From assembly GCA_964458325.1 (NCBI GenBank), contig CAYWIM010000009.1, positions 1 through 64,000 on the forward strand: a DNA stretch of 64,000 nt. The letters are read 5' to 3'. The position numbers and the translations under genes are program-made. Origin of the DNA: JAGMXM01 sp964458325 (GTDB lineage Bacteria > Verrucomicrobiota > Verrucomicrobiia > Limisphaerales > UBA1319). Below, piece after piece: positions 43,899-52,700 of the stretch (positions within the stretch are counted from its first letter, which is position 1; every line of letters begins with the position of its first letter). Below the pieces are notes generated by a model that was not told the DNA's origin, ran no database searches, and was given only the letters and a program-made list of their open reading frames with translations.

Positions 43899-45440
43899 GG
43901 AGCCGGGGGCAATCCCGGCTGGAAGCAGCGGCCCGAGCGTCGCCTGGAAGCAGGTCTTGCCGGGGCGGCTTTCCTCGAGGGCGAGCGTGCCGTGATGGGC
44001 CTGGAGGATCTCGCGGGCCAGGCTCAAGCCCAGACCGAGACCATCTCGAGTCCGGCCCCGCGTCGGGTCGGCGCGATAGAAACGCTGAAAAAGCCTCGGC
44101 TGATCCTCGAGCGGTATGCCCGGCCCGCCGTTGCAGACGGTCAGAACCGCCTGCCTCTGCCCGGCCGCCAGACTCACGGCGACGAATCCGTTGACCTCGT
44201 TGTGCTTGACCGCGTTGCTGAGCAGGTTGAGCAGCGCCATCCGCAACAGGCAGCGATCAGCCTCGATCCGGATGCCTGGCTGAATGCCCACGTCAAATCG
44301 GAGATTCGAGTCGGCCGCCAGGATCCGGGCGTCCTCGATCATTCCCTCGAGCTCAGCGCTCAAGTCGACCGGCTCGAGGGCGAGCTTGAGCTGGCCGGCA
44401 TCCGCTTGGGAAAGCAACAGCAGGCCGCGGGTGATGCGCTTGAGCCGCTGCGTCTCCTCGAGGAGGTTGCCGAACACCTGCTGCTCCGGCGAGCCGGGCG
44501 CCGCGGCCTGGAATGCGTTTTCGAGCTCGCCCTGCATGACTGCCAGCGGCGTCTTGAGCTCGTGCGACGCATCGGCGCTGAACCGCGTCGCCTGGCGGAA
44601 GCTCGTTTCCAAGCGGTCCATCATCCCGTTGAGCACCCGGATGAGCCGCGCGATCTCGAGGTCGCCGTCCGAGGACGGGATGCGCTGGTCCAAGCCCCGG
44701 GCCGTGACGCCCTCGGCCATCTCGCTGATGCTGTTGAGCGGGCGCAGGGCCCGTCCCGCCACCAGCCAGCCGCCGCCGCCCACCAGCAACAGCGCCACAG
44801 GCAGAGCGCAGAGAATCACGTTCCGCATCCGGTTCAGCTCGGCCTGGACCCGGTCGTAGTTCAGTCCGACCGCGAGGCGCATCTCGTTGTTGCCCATCAC
44901 GCCGAAACGCCAAGCCGACTTGCCGGCTCGAGCCGTGAAGAACCGGGGCGTCTTCGTGAAGACGACCGGGCCGCCGCTCCCTCCCGGGCCGGGTCCCCGC
45001 CCCATGGCCCCTCGCCCTGTGCCGCCGCCCGCTCGCCACGGGGAGCCGCGGGCCGCCGCGGGGGGATTTGTCGCCTCGTCGCTGATGGTTTTCAGATCGT
45101 CCACCAGCGAAAGATCCATTTGGTCAGGATCGATCTGCTCGGGCCACCCGGGCGAGACGTAGAGCTTCTGCCCCTGGGCATCCTCGAGAAGCAGGAGAAT
45201 CTGGCCTTGATGCTCCTCCCCGAAAATGAACTCGAGCGAGCTCTGGAATCGCTCGAAGCTGCCCCGGCTGGCCAGCCACCCCGGGTGGCGCGCCCCCAGG
45301 GACCGAATCTCCGTGTCCACCGCTTCCACCTTCTGCCGGTGGAACAGGTACCAGGTCGCGAGCCCGAAGCCGCCCACGGCCAGCCCGGAAATCAGCGCGG
45401 ACAATAGGGCAATCTGGAAACGGAAGGAGCCGAGTTTCAT
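43890..45440 (-). CDS. Sensor histidine kinase of a CusS/CopS-like two-component system
   Basis: 516 residues: transmembrane 1 at ~9-33, periplasmic sensor with a Gly/Pro-rich insert (~130-158), transmembrane 2 at ~207-228, HAMP with GRALRPLNSISEMAEGVTA, phosphorylated His293 in FSADASHELKTPLAVMQGE, N-box LLNLLSNAVKHNE, and G-boxes VCNGGPGIP and DGLGLGLSLAREI. The start overlaps the regulator stop as ATGA, so they are one operon. The sensor is not assignable by sequence, but the CusR-type box upstream of the operon suggests copper or another heavy metal. Confidence 0.94.
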   Translation of the reverse strand: MKLGSFRFQIALLSALISGLAVGGFGLATWYLFHRQKVEAVDTEIRSLGARHPGWLASRGSFERFQSSLEFIFGEEHQGQILLLLEDAQGQKLYVSPGWPEQIDPDQMDLSLVDDLKTISDEATNPPAAARGSPWRAGGGTGRGAMGRGPGPGGSGGPVVFTKTPRFFTARAGKSAWRFGVMGNNEMRLAVGLNYDRVQAELNRMRNVILCALPVALLLVGGGGWLVAGRALRPLNSISEMAEGVTARGLDQRIPSSDGDLEIARLIRVLNGMMDRLETSFRQATRFSADASHELKTPLAVMQGELENAFQAAAPGSPEQQVFGNLLEETQRLKRITRGLLLLSQADAGQLKLALEPVDLSAELEGMIEDARILAADSNLRFDVGIQPGIRIEADRCLLRMALLNLLSNAVKHNEVNGFVAVSLAAGQRQAVLTVCNGGPGIPLEDQPRLFQRFYRADPTRGRTRDGLGLGLSLAREILQAHHGTLALEESRPGKTCFQATLGPLLPAGIAPGSST

Positions 45441-46126
45441 GGTGGCGGCCGGAGCCGATACCCCGCGCCTCGGATGGTTTCGATCAGCTTCACGGGCGCC
45501 TCGGCGTCCACTTTCTTTCGCAAACGCTGGATATAGACATCGACCAGGTTCGTCCCCGGATCGAAGTCGTAGTCCCAGACCTGCTCACAGATTTGCGCCC
45601 GAGTCAGGATCCGGCCCGGGGAGCGCATCAGGTGCTCGAGCAGAGTGAACTCGCGGGGCGTCAGCTCGATGGCTGCTCCGGCGCGTTTGACCTCGCGGGT
45701 CAGCAGGTTCATCGACAGATCCCCGGCCGTGAGGATGCCCTGTGTGGCGCCGGCCGCGCGACGGGTGACGGCGCGGACGCGAGCGATCAGCTCCTCGATG
45801 TAAAACGGCTTTGTCAGATAGTCGTCCGCACCGATGTTCAATCCCTCGAGCCGCTCGTTGAGCTCGCTCCGCGCCGTCAGCAGGATGACCGGCAGCGGGA
45901 CCTTCCGCTCTCGCAGATTGCGCAGGATGCTCAATCCATCGCGGCCGGGCAGCATGATGTCGAGGACCAGGGCATCGTAGGGCCGGCTGGTGGCCAGGGC
46001 GTAACCTTCGTCGCCATGATGCGCCACCTCGACCACAAAACCCTCCGCCTCCAGCCCCTTGCGAACAAAGGAGGCGATCTTCTTTTCGTCTTCGATGACG
46101 AGCACTCTCACAAATCCTTCGCCCAA
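45437..46126 (-). CDS. OmpR-family response regulator
   Basis: 229 residues. The receiver has the acidic pair (VLVIEDEKKIA), phospho-acceptor Asp in DALVLDIMLPG, Thr in LLTARSE and Lys in DYLTKPF. The winged-helix output domain has LTPREFTLLEHLMRSPGRILTR and VDVYIQRLRKKVD. First gene of the operon with the histidine kinase. It is divergent from the Cys-rich gene at 46461, with a CusR/CopR-like box in between, so it probably regulates that gene and itself. An internal GTG two residues before RVLV is an alternative start. Confidence 0.95.
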   Translation of the reverse strand: MGEGFVRVLVIEDEKKIASFVRKGLEAEGFVVEVAHHGDEGYALATSRPYDALVLDIMLPGRDGLSILRNLRERKVPLPVILLTARSELNERLEGLNIGADDYLTKPFYIEELIARVRAVTRRAAGATQGILTAGDLSMNLLTREVKRAGAAIELTPREFTLLEHLMRSPGRILTRAQICEQVWDYDFDPGTNLVDVYIQRLRKKVDAEAPVKLIETIRGAGYRLRPPP

Positions 46127-46333
46127 CTGGCTCGTTGATCCGCCATGCCCCGCGAAACCGCTACCGTTATGGAATCAATGGTAATCTCGATCCCCGCCGT
46201 TGTCATCGGCGCATTTTCACCCTCGAACGCGCCATCGAGCGCAGCGGGCCCGCGCCGAACGGCCATCCAGGCCGGGAATGCGGCGGGTCGGCTGGACATC
46301 TCCGCAGGCCCGCCCCGGGCGCCGCTCCGCCGG

Positions 46334-46349
46334 ATGACAAAACTGTCAT
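46334..46349. promoter_or_regulatory. CusR/CopR-type operator box
   Basis: ATGACA-AAAC-TGTCAT is a perfect inverted repeat (7-base arms if the flanking G and C at 46333 and 46350 are included). It fits the known CusR/CopR box ATGACAA-NN-TTGTCAT with one mismatch. A TATTAT -10-like element at 46385-46390 (no good -35) puts the box centre roughly 55 bases upstream of the expected start, a typical activator position. It lies between the OmpR/HK operon and the secreted Cys-rich protein. Confidence 0.7.
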
Positions 46350-46460
46350 CTGAAATCGTGCCCCCCTTTCATGTTCGCGTGGTCTATTATCTATGGAAAG
46401 GCGCTCCAGGTGGCGCCGGACTCAAGACGACAAACAACGACCGAAGAAAGGAAAACCGTT

Positions 46461-46808
46461 ATGAAGCTCAAACTCGTCGCAGTGATGGCCGCCGCCAGCT
46501 TGCTGGCCATCGGCACGGCATTCGCCCAGAATTGCACCGGCACTGGCCCGCGCGGCCAGGGCAAGGGTTACGGCGGCCCGCCCCAATCCGTCGAAGAGCG
46601 CGCCGCCCGCCAGTCGGCGTGTCTGCAATTGAACGGCGGCATTTGCCCGCAAGGCGGTCCCCGAGCCGAATGCCCCGGCCTGGGCCAAGGCAAGCGCATG
46701 GGCAAAGGACAGGGGCAGGGCAAAGGCCTGCGAGACGGGACCGGACCTCGGAGCCTGGACGGCGCCTGTCCGCTGGGCAACGCCGGCCTGCAACGCGGTC
46801 GCAAGTAG
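46461..46808 (+). CDS. Small secreted Cys/Gly-rich protein, candidate metal-responsive protein
   Basis: 115 residues with a strong ribosome site (AAAGGA, 9 bases before ATG 46461) and a Sec signal peptide (LVAVMAAASLLAIGTAFAQ). The mature part is Gly/Gln/Arg-rich and has five Cys (NCTGTG, QSACLQ, GGICPQ, RAECPG, DGACPL) and two GTGPR motifs (CTGTGPRGQG and DGTGPRSLDGAC). It resembles the small GTGP-rich proteins often annotated DUF5320 but is not a sure member. The CusR-like box in its promoter and its divergent two-component system suggest periplasmic metal binding or metal-stress response (inference). Confidence 0.75.
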   Translation: MKLKLVAVMAAASLLAIGTAFAQNCTGTGPRGQGKGYGGPPQSVEERAARQSACLQLNGGICPQGGPRAECPGLGQGKRMGKGQGQGKGLRDGTGPRSLDGACPLGNAGLQRGRK

Positions 46809-47119
46809 AACCATGGCACGGGTGATGACGCCGCCTGAAACGGCGGCGTCGATCGCCCGCCCGACGACCCCTCCGAAGGCGCAGCAAGTCTCCAGCTTCT
46901 GCGCCTTCTTTTGCGATCGATTTCCTGCCGGGAATTCCATTCGCGCTCGGCGCCGATGCCCACTCGGTATTGTTCGTCACCCTTTCGACGGTGCTTTGGT
47001 TCTGGACCACGCTCTACGTGGTTGGCTATCGACGAAGCCGATCGTCCCGGCGATCCGGAATACCGCTCATTGAAAACTCCTCACTTGGGTAGCTAGCCAG
47101 AACCCCGAACGGAGCTAGT
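46809..47119. other. Intergenic region without recognisable gene
   Basis: About 310 bases. The motif TTGGGTAGCTAGCCA (near 47085) recurs with one change as TTGGGGAGCTAGCCA at about 47599, i.e. before and at the end of the receiver gene. No gene, RNA or clear terminator is seen. Confidence 0.35.
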
Positions 47120-47611
47120 ATGCGGACGATGGATCTTGATTCCCATGCCATGGCCTCACCCCAGCGAGGCCAGGCCGCGTCCGAAACCATCGATGTGGCC
47201 GTCCTCGATGGCAATCCAACGGTCCGCCGCGGTCTCGAGACCATCGTCAGCCTCGATCCCGGATGCCGCTGCGTGGGATCCTGGAGCGACTGGGAGGATG
47301 TCTTTCCCGCATTGCCCGGCCTAGCGCCCGACGTCGTTCTCGTCGACATTCAGCTCCTCGATGGATCCGGCATCGGTCACGCCGCCCGCCTCCGGGCCCA
47401 ATGGCCCGCCACCCAAATCGTGGCCGTTACCGTCTACGAAGATCCCGATCCCATTCATCAGGCGCTTCGGGCTGGCGCATGCGGATACCTGCTCAAACGC
47501 GCCACGCCCGTGCAGATCATCGCTGCCATCCGAAAAGCCCACCACACGCCGTGTCATCCAAACCGCACTTGCCTGCCCGCTCCGAGCAAACCTACGCAGT
47601 TGGGGAGCTAG
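47120..47611 (+). CDS. NarL-type receiver protein without output domain
   Basis: 163 residues. A receiver domain (IDVAVLDGNPTVRRGLETIV, DVVLVDIQLLDGSGIG, VAVTVYEDPDPIHQALRAG, CGYLLKRATPVQIIAAIRK) is followed by only ~25 unrelated residues where NarL/LuxR proteins carry a helix-turn-helix. The phospho-acceptor Asp (VDIQL), Thr and Lys are present, but the usual acidic pair is reduced to a single Asp (LDGN). It is either a single-domain regulator or a truncated NarL protein. No kinase is adjacent. Confidence 0.65.
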   Translation: MRTMDLDSHAMASPQRGQAASETIDVAVLDGNPTVRRGLETIVSLDPGCRCVGSWSDWEDVFPALPGLAPDVVLVDIQLLDGSGIGHAARLRAQWPATQIVAVTVYEDPDPIHQALRAGACGYLLKRATPVQIIAAIRKAHHTPCHPNRTCLPAPSKPTQLGS

Positions 47612-47802
47612 CCATGTTCAGGAACTCGATCAACCCGGAGCATAGCCCAAGCCGAACCACCTTTGTCTAATCCTGGACGAGCAGGCCGGCCTCCAAGCAC
47701 AGTCCGGCCGCAAAGGTGTGGCTCCGCCGCGCCGAACCCCGCCGCACGCGAGGCCTGAACTGTTGGGTTGCCAAGCGAGATCCCAAGACCTACAAAGCGG
47801 CC

Positions 47803-49641
47803 ATGCACGGCAATCGAATCTGCCTTGGATATTTGACCATCGTTGTTCTCTTAACCGGGTTGCTGCCCGCGCGGCCTGCCCGCGCGGCGGACCGGCCGAA
47901 CATCCTCTGGATCACCAGCGAGGACAACAGCCCCTATCTCGGCTGCTACGGCGATCCGCTGGCGCGCACGCCCAACCTCGACCGACTCGCCGCACAGGGC
48001 GTGCGCTACCGGAACGCGTTCGCCAACGCCCCCGTCTGCTCCTCCGCGCGCACCACGCTCATCACGGGCATGTATGCTTCGTCCCTGGGCGCGCACAATC
48101 ACCGGAGCCGGGTTGCGATCCCGGGCGGATTCAAGCTGTATCCCGAGGTCCTGCGCGCCGCCGGCTACTACTGCTCGAACAACTCGAAGACCGATTACAA
48201 CCTGGCCGGCGCCGGCCAGCCCTGGAACGAGAGCAGCAACCATGCCCACTTCAAGAATCGTGCGCCCGGCCAGCCCTTTTTCGCCGTGTTCAACTTCACC
48301 GCCAGCCACGAGAGCCAGGTCGCGCCCAAGCCGGGCAAGGCCGGGTTCCGCGTGTCACCCCAGGAAATCGTTCTGCCGCCGTATCATCCCGACACGCCGG
48401 ACATTCGCCGCGATTGGGCCAATTACTACGACCAGATGACGATCATGGACACACAGGCGGGCGGGGTGCTGGCCGAACTGGAGCAGGCGGGCCTCGACGG
48501 CGACACCATCGTCTTTTACTACGGCGACCACGGGGGCGCGCTGCCGCGAGGCAAGCGCAATATCCACGACTCCGGCACGCGCGTGCCGCTCATCATCCGC
48601 TTTCCCCCGCGCTGGCAGCATCTTGCCCCCGCCCGGCCTGGCGAATGGGTCGAGGATCTGGTCAGCTTCGTGGATTTCCCGGCCACCGTTCTGAGCCTTT
48701 GCGGCGCCCCCATTCCGGCGCAGTACGAGGGGCGCCCGTTTCTCGGCCACCAGAAAGCGGCTCCGCGGGATCACGTCTTCCTCTTCCGCGGGCGGATGGA
48801 CGAGCGCTATGACACCGTGCGCGCCGTCCGCGATGCCGAGTTCCGTTACGTGCGCAACTACTCTCCGCACCGGCCCTGGGGCCAGCACTACTCGTATCCA
48901 TTCCAAGTGCTGCCCAGCATGAGGTCGTGGCACACGGAGTTCATCGCTGGGCGCTGCAGCGATGTCCAAGCCGCCTATTGGAAACCCAAGCCGGGCGAGG
49001 AGTTCTACGCCCTTGCCGCCGATCCCTTCGAGCTGCGCAACCAGATCGCCGATCCGCGGCACGCCCCTCGCATCGCCCGATTGCGCGCCGCATTGCGCGC
49101 CGATATCCTCGCCGCCCGCGACACCGGCTTCATCCCGGAAGGCATGTTCCCGAAGCTGGCGGGCGATAAAACCCTTTACGATTACGCGCAAAGCGATGCC
49201 TACCCGCTGGCGCGGATCCTCGATATGGCCGACAAAGCCAGCGACCGCAATCCCGGGCACCTCGCTGATTTCATCGCCGGGCTCGAGGATCCGCATCCCG
49301 TCCTCCGCTACTGGGCTGCCACCGGCTGTCTCATCCTCGGAGACCAAGCAGTCCCTGCCAAAGAGAAGCTTCAGGCGCGTCTGGCTGACGAGTGGGCCGA
49401 CGTGCGCGTGGTGGCCGCCGAGGCGGTCGCGCATCTGGGCGACACGAAAGCCGCCGTGCAAGCGATCGCAGCCGTCCTCGAGGATGGAAACCTCCACGAA
49501 GCGCTCGCCGCCCAGAACGCCCTCGATTCCCTCCGGCAGGCCGGGCGGATCCCGCTGGCGCTTGCCCAGGACCTGGTCCGCGACCGGAAGTTTGCCGAGC
49601 CCGGCGACCGCATCCCCCGATTCCTGCTCGGCCAGCCGTGA
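47803..49641 (+). CDS. Secreted S1 sulfatase with C-terminal HEAT-like repeats
   Basis: 612 residues from ATG 47803, selected for its signal peptide (YLTIVVLLTGLLP ... ARAAD). Metal-binding ITSEDNSPYLGCYG and DHGGALPRGKRN are present. The formylglycine site is Cys79 in CSSARTTLITG: the third position is Ser instead of the usual Pro of C-x-P-x-R, a variant seen among planctomycete-type S1 sulfatases. From about residue 490 a HEAT-repeat-like helical tail follows (DPHPVLRYWAATGCLILGD, WADVRVVAAEAVAHLGD, LHEALAAQNALDSLRQAG), which could bind partners. Cleaves sulfate from an unknown glycan. Confidence 0.93.
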   Translation: MHGNRICLGYLTIVVLLTGLLPARPARAADRPNILWITSEDNSPYLGCYGDPLARTPNLDRLAAQGVRYRNAFANAPVCSSARTTLITGMYASSLGAHNHRSRVAIPGGFKLYPEVLRAAGYYCSNNSKTDYNLAGAGQPWNESSNHAHFKNRAPGQPFFAVFNFTASHESQVAPKPGKAGFRVSPQEIVLPPYHPDTPDIRRDWANYYDQMTIMDTQAGGVLAELEQAGLDGDTIVFYYGDHGGALPRGKRNIHDSGTRVPLIIRFPPRWQHLAPARPGEWVEDLVSFVDFPATVLSLCGAPIPAQYEGRPFLGHQKAAPRDHVFLFRGRMDERYDTVRAVRDAEFRYVRNYSPHRPWGQHYSYPFQVLPSMRSWHTEFIAGRCSDVQAAYWKPKPGEEFYALAADPFELRNQIADPRHAPRIARLRAALRADILAARDTGFIPEGMFPKLAGDKTLYDYAQSDAYPLARILDMADKASDRNPGHLADFIAGLEDPHPVLRYWAATGCLILGDQAVPAKEKLQARLADEWADVRVVAAEAVAHLGDTKAAVQAIAAVLEDGNLHEALAAQNALDSLRQAGRIPLALAQDLVRDRKFAEPGDRIPRFLLGQP

Positions 49642-49703
49642 ACCCGCAACGCAGCTCTCACCGCAGCGGTTCGGATCCTCGGAAAAACCGATTCGAGGAC
49701 GAG

Positions 49704-52700
49704 ATGATTGTCCAACGCCCGCAGGGCCGCTGGCGCCAAGCCGCCCCTGCGCACTGGCGGGCGAGTTCGTTCCAGCTCGGCGCCGGCATCGGGATCGTTT
49801 TGGCCCTGCTCTCGGCCCCGGTTGCCCGGACCCAAACCGTGGGCCTGGACGAAAATCCATACAAATCCCGCGCCCGGCAGCTCTCTCCCTCGAGCCGGGG
49901 CACACCGCTCATTATCTCGGAGATCATGTATCATCCGCTCGAGCCCGGCGGCGCCGAGGGGCTCGAGTACATCGAAATCTTCAACACCGAACCGGTGGCG
50001 GAGGACCTGAGCGGCTATCGGATCTCCGGCGACGTCGATTTCACTTTCCCCGCCAGCACGTTCATTTCCGGGCGCAGCTTTGTTGTGGTAGCCCGCGACC
50101 CGGAGGCGCTGTGTCAGGCCTCTGGCATCACCAATGTGATCGGACCATTGGCGGGCAGCCTGTCCAACAGCGGCGGCCAGGTGCAGCTGCGCAACCGGGC
50201 AGGCGCCCTGCTGCTCGAGATCGACTACGAGGATCGGATGCCGTGGCCGGTTGCCGCGGATGGAGCGGGCCACTCGCTTCAGCTGGCCCGGCCCGATTAC
50301 GGCGAAGGCGCCGTCGATGCCTGGTCGGCCAGCACATTCCGGGGCGGCTCTCCGGGCCGGGCTGATCCCGAGATTGCCGATCCACTGGGCTCGGTGGCCA
50401 TCAACGAGTTCCTGGCCCAGAGCGAGTTTCCGCAAGCGGACTTCATCGAATTGCATAATCGCTCGACCCAGACAGTCGATCTCTCCGGTTGCGGGCTCAG
50501 CGACCGAGCCGGCACAGACAAGTTCTTCATCCCATCGGGCACTCTGCTCGCGCCAGGCGGGCACGCGGTCTTTTCGGAGGCGGACCTGGGCTTCTCTCTG
50601 AGCAGCCAGGGCGAGGCGATCTTCCTGGTCCGCAGCGACGGCGCCCGTGTGATCGACGCGGTCCGCTTCGGCGCGCAGCCCAGCGGCGTCTCGTCGGGAC
50701 GCTGGCCGGATGGGGCCGCCGGGATCCGCGAGCTGACGCACCCCACGCCCGGTACGACCAACAGCGAGCCTCGCCTGCACGACATCGTCATCAACGAAAT
50801 CATGTACCATCCGATCTCCGGCCAGGCGGCGGACGAGTACGTCGAGCTCCACAACCGCGGCGCCCATGCGGCAGACGTCGGGCACTGGCGATTCGTCGAC
50901 GGGATCGACTTCATGATCCCCCCTGGGACCGTTGTTCCAGCCGGCGGCTACCTGGTCGTGGCCCGCGACCGCGCCAGCCTGCTCGAGAGATACAGCCGCC
51001 TCGATGCGTCCAGCACGGTCGGAAACTACGAGGGGAATCTGTCGGACCGCGGCGAGCGCCTGGCCCTGGCCCGGCCGTTGGACCCGCAGCTGCCATTCCA
51101 GGACTTCGTGCTGGTCGACGAAGTCACCTACAGCGACGGCTGGGGGCGCTGGACGGACGGGGGCGGAAGCAGCCTCGAGCTGATCGACGCGCACGCCGAC
51201 AACGGCCTTGGCCCGAACTGGCAGGGCAGCGACGAGACCGCCAAGGCTCGATGGATCGACATCGAGCACACGGGGGTGATCGATAATCAGGCCGGGACCA
51301 TGGAGGAGCTTCAGATCTTCTGCCCGCAGGGCGGCGAATGCCTCCTGGACAACATCGAGCTCATCAAGGCCGGCCAGCCCTTCAACCGGGTCAGGAACTC
51401 CGACTTCGAAAACGGCATCGGAGGGTGGGAGCTGCTCGGCTCCCACGAGCGGTCCGGCCTCGAAGCCGGCGAAGGCTACGCCAGCAGCCAGTGCCTCCAC
51501 GTCCGCGCCACCAGCCAGGGCCGCTCGACCATCTCCGTCTATCGCATCACCTACGACCGGATCTCCATTCCGATCTCGCCGCCCGCCGCCGGCGAGACGT
51601 TCACCATACGCGCCAAAGGCCGCTGGATCGCGGGCTGGCCCTACATCGTCATCGGGATCAAGGGACACCCGCTCGAGGCCGTGGGCGCTCTCGAAGTGCC
51701 CGCAAATCTCGGGTCTCCCGGCGAGCCGAACAGCCGGCGCGTCGCCAATGCCGGCCCCGCCATTTCGGACCTGCAACACACGCCGGTGCTCCCCGCCGCT
51801 TCTCAAAACCTGGCCATCTCCGCCCGCGTTCACGATCCGGACGGGGTGGCGGCTGTCGTGCTCCAGTGGCGCATCGACGCCCCCACCGGCGGAGTGACGG
51901 CGACTCCCATGACGGACCCGGACGGCGACGGCGTTTACCACGCGATCCTCCCGGGGCAGGCGGCAGGGCGGATCGCCGCCTTTGCAGTGGAGGCGGTCGA
52001 CGCCGCCACAGTGCCCGCCGCCAGCCGGTTCCCAGGCCCGCCGCCCGCCGGTGCGCCCATTTTGGAATGCCTGGTCCGGTTTGGCGACACCCTCCCGCCC
52101 GGCGTGTTCGGCGCCTACAGGCTCTGGGTGTCGTCCACCAACGTCGCGCGGTGGCAAGCCCGCCAGACGCGCAGCGACGAGCCGGTGGACGCGACGTTCA
52201 CCTACGACGACTATCGCACGGTCTATAACGCGACCGCCGGCTACCGCGGCAACTGGCGCTCCTTCAGCGACTACCGCAATGCCGCTTATATGGTCGAGTT
52301 CCCGAAAACCGAGCGCGTCCTCGGCGACACAGAAGTGGCCATCGACTTTATCAGCCTCAATGGGGACAACGGCACCAAGCAGCAGGAGAAACACGCCTAC
52401 TGGATGGCGCGGCAGGTCGACCTCGCGTCCATCGCCATGCGGTATGTGCACGTCAGCGTCAACGGATCGGCACTGTTCCGCTACGACTCCCTTTCGCCCT
52501 CGCGCACGCTCTGCACTCGTTGGTACGGCGACCCGGATCCGCACGTCTACGAACAGCTCTACCCCCACGAACCCTTCGGCAACTACGCGACCACCGGCGG
52601 CGCCAAGAAGCAGCCCAAGTATCGCTATGCCATGCGCAAGAAGATCACCACCGTGCCCGACGACGATTATTCCGCTCTGTATCGGATCGTGGATGCGCTC

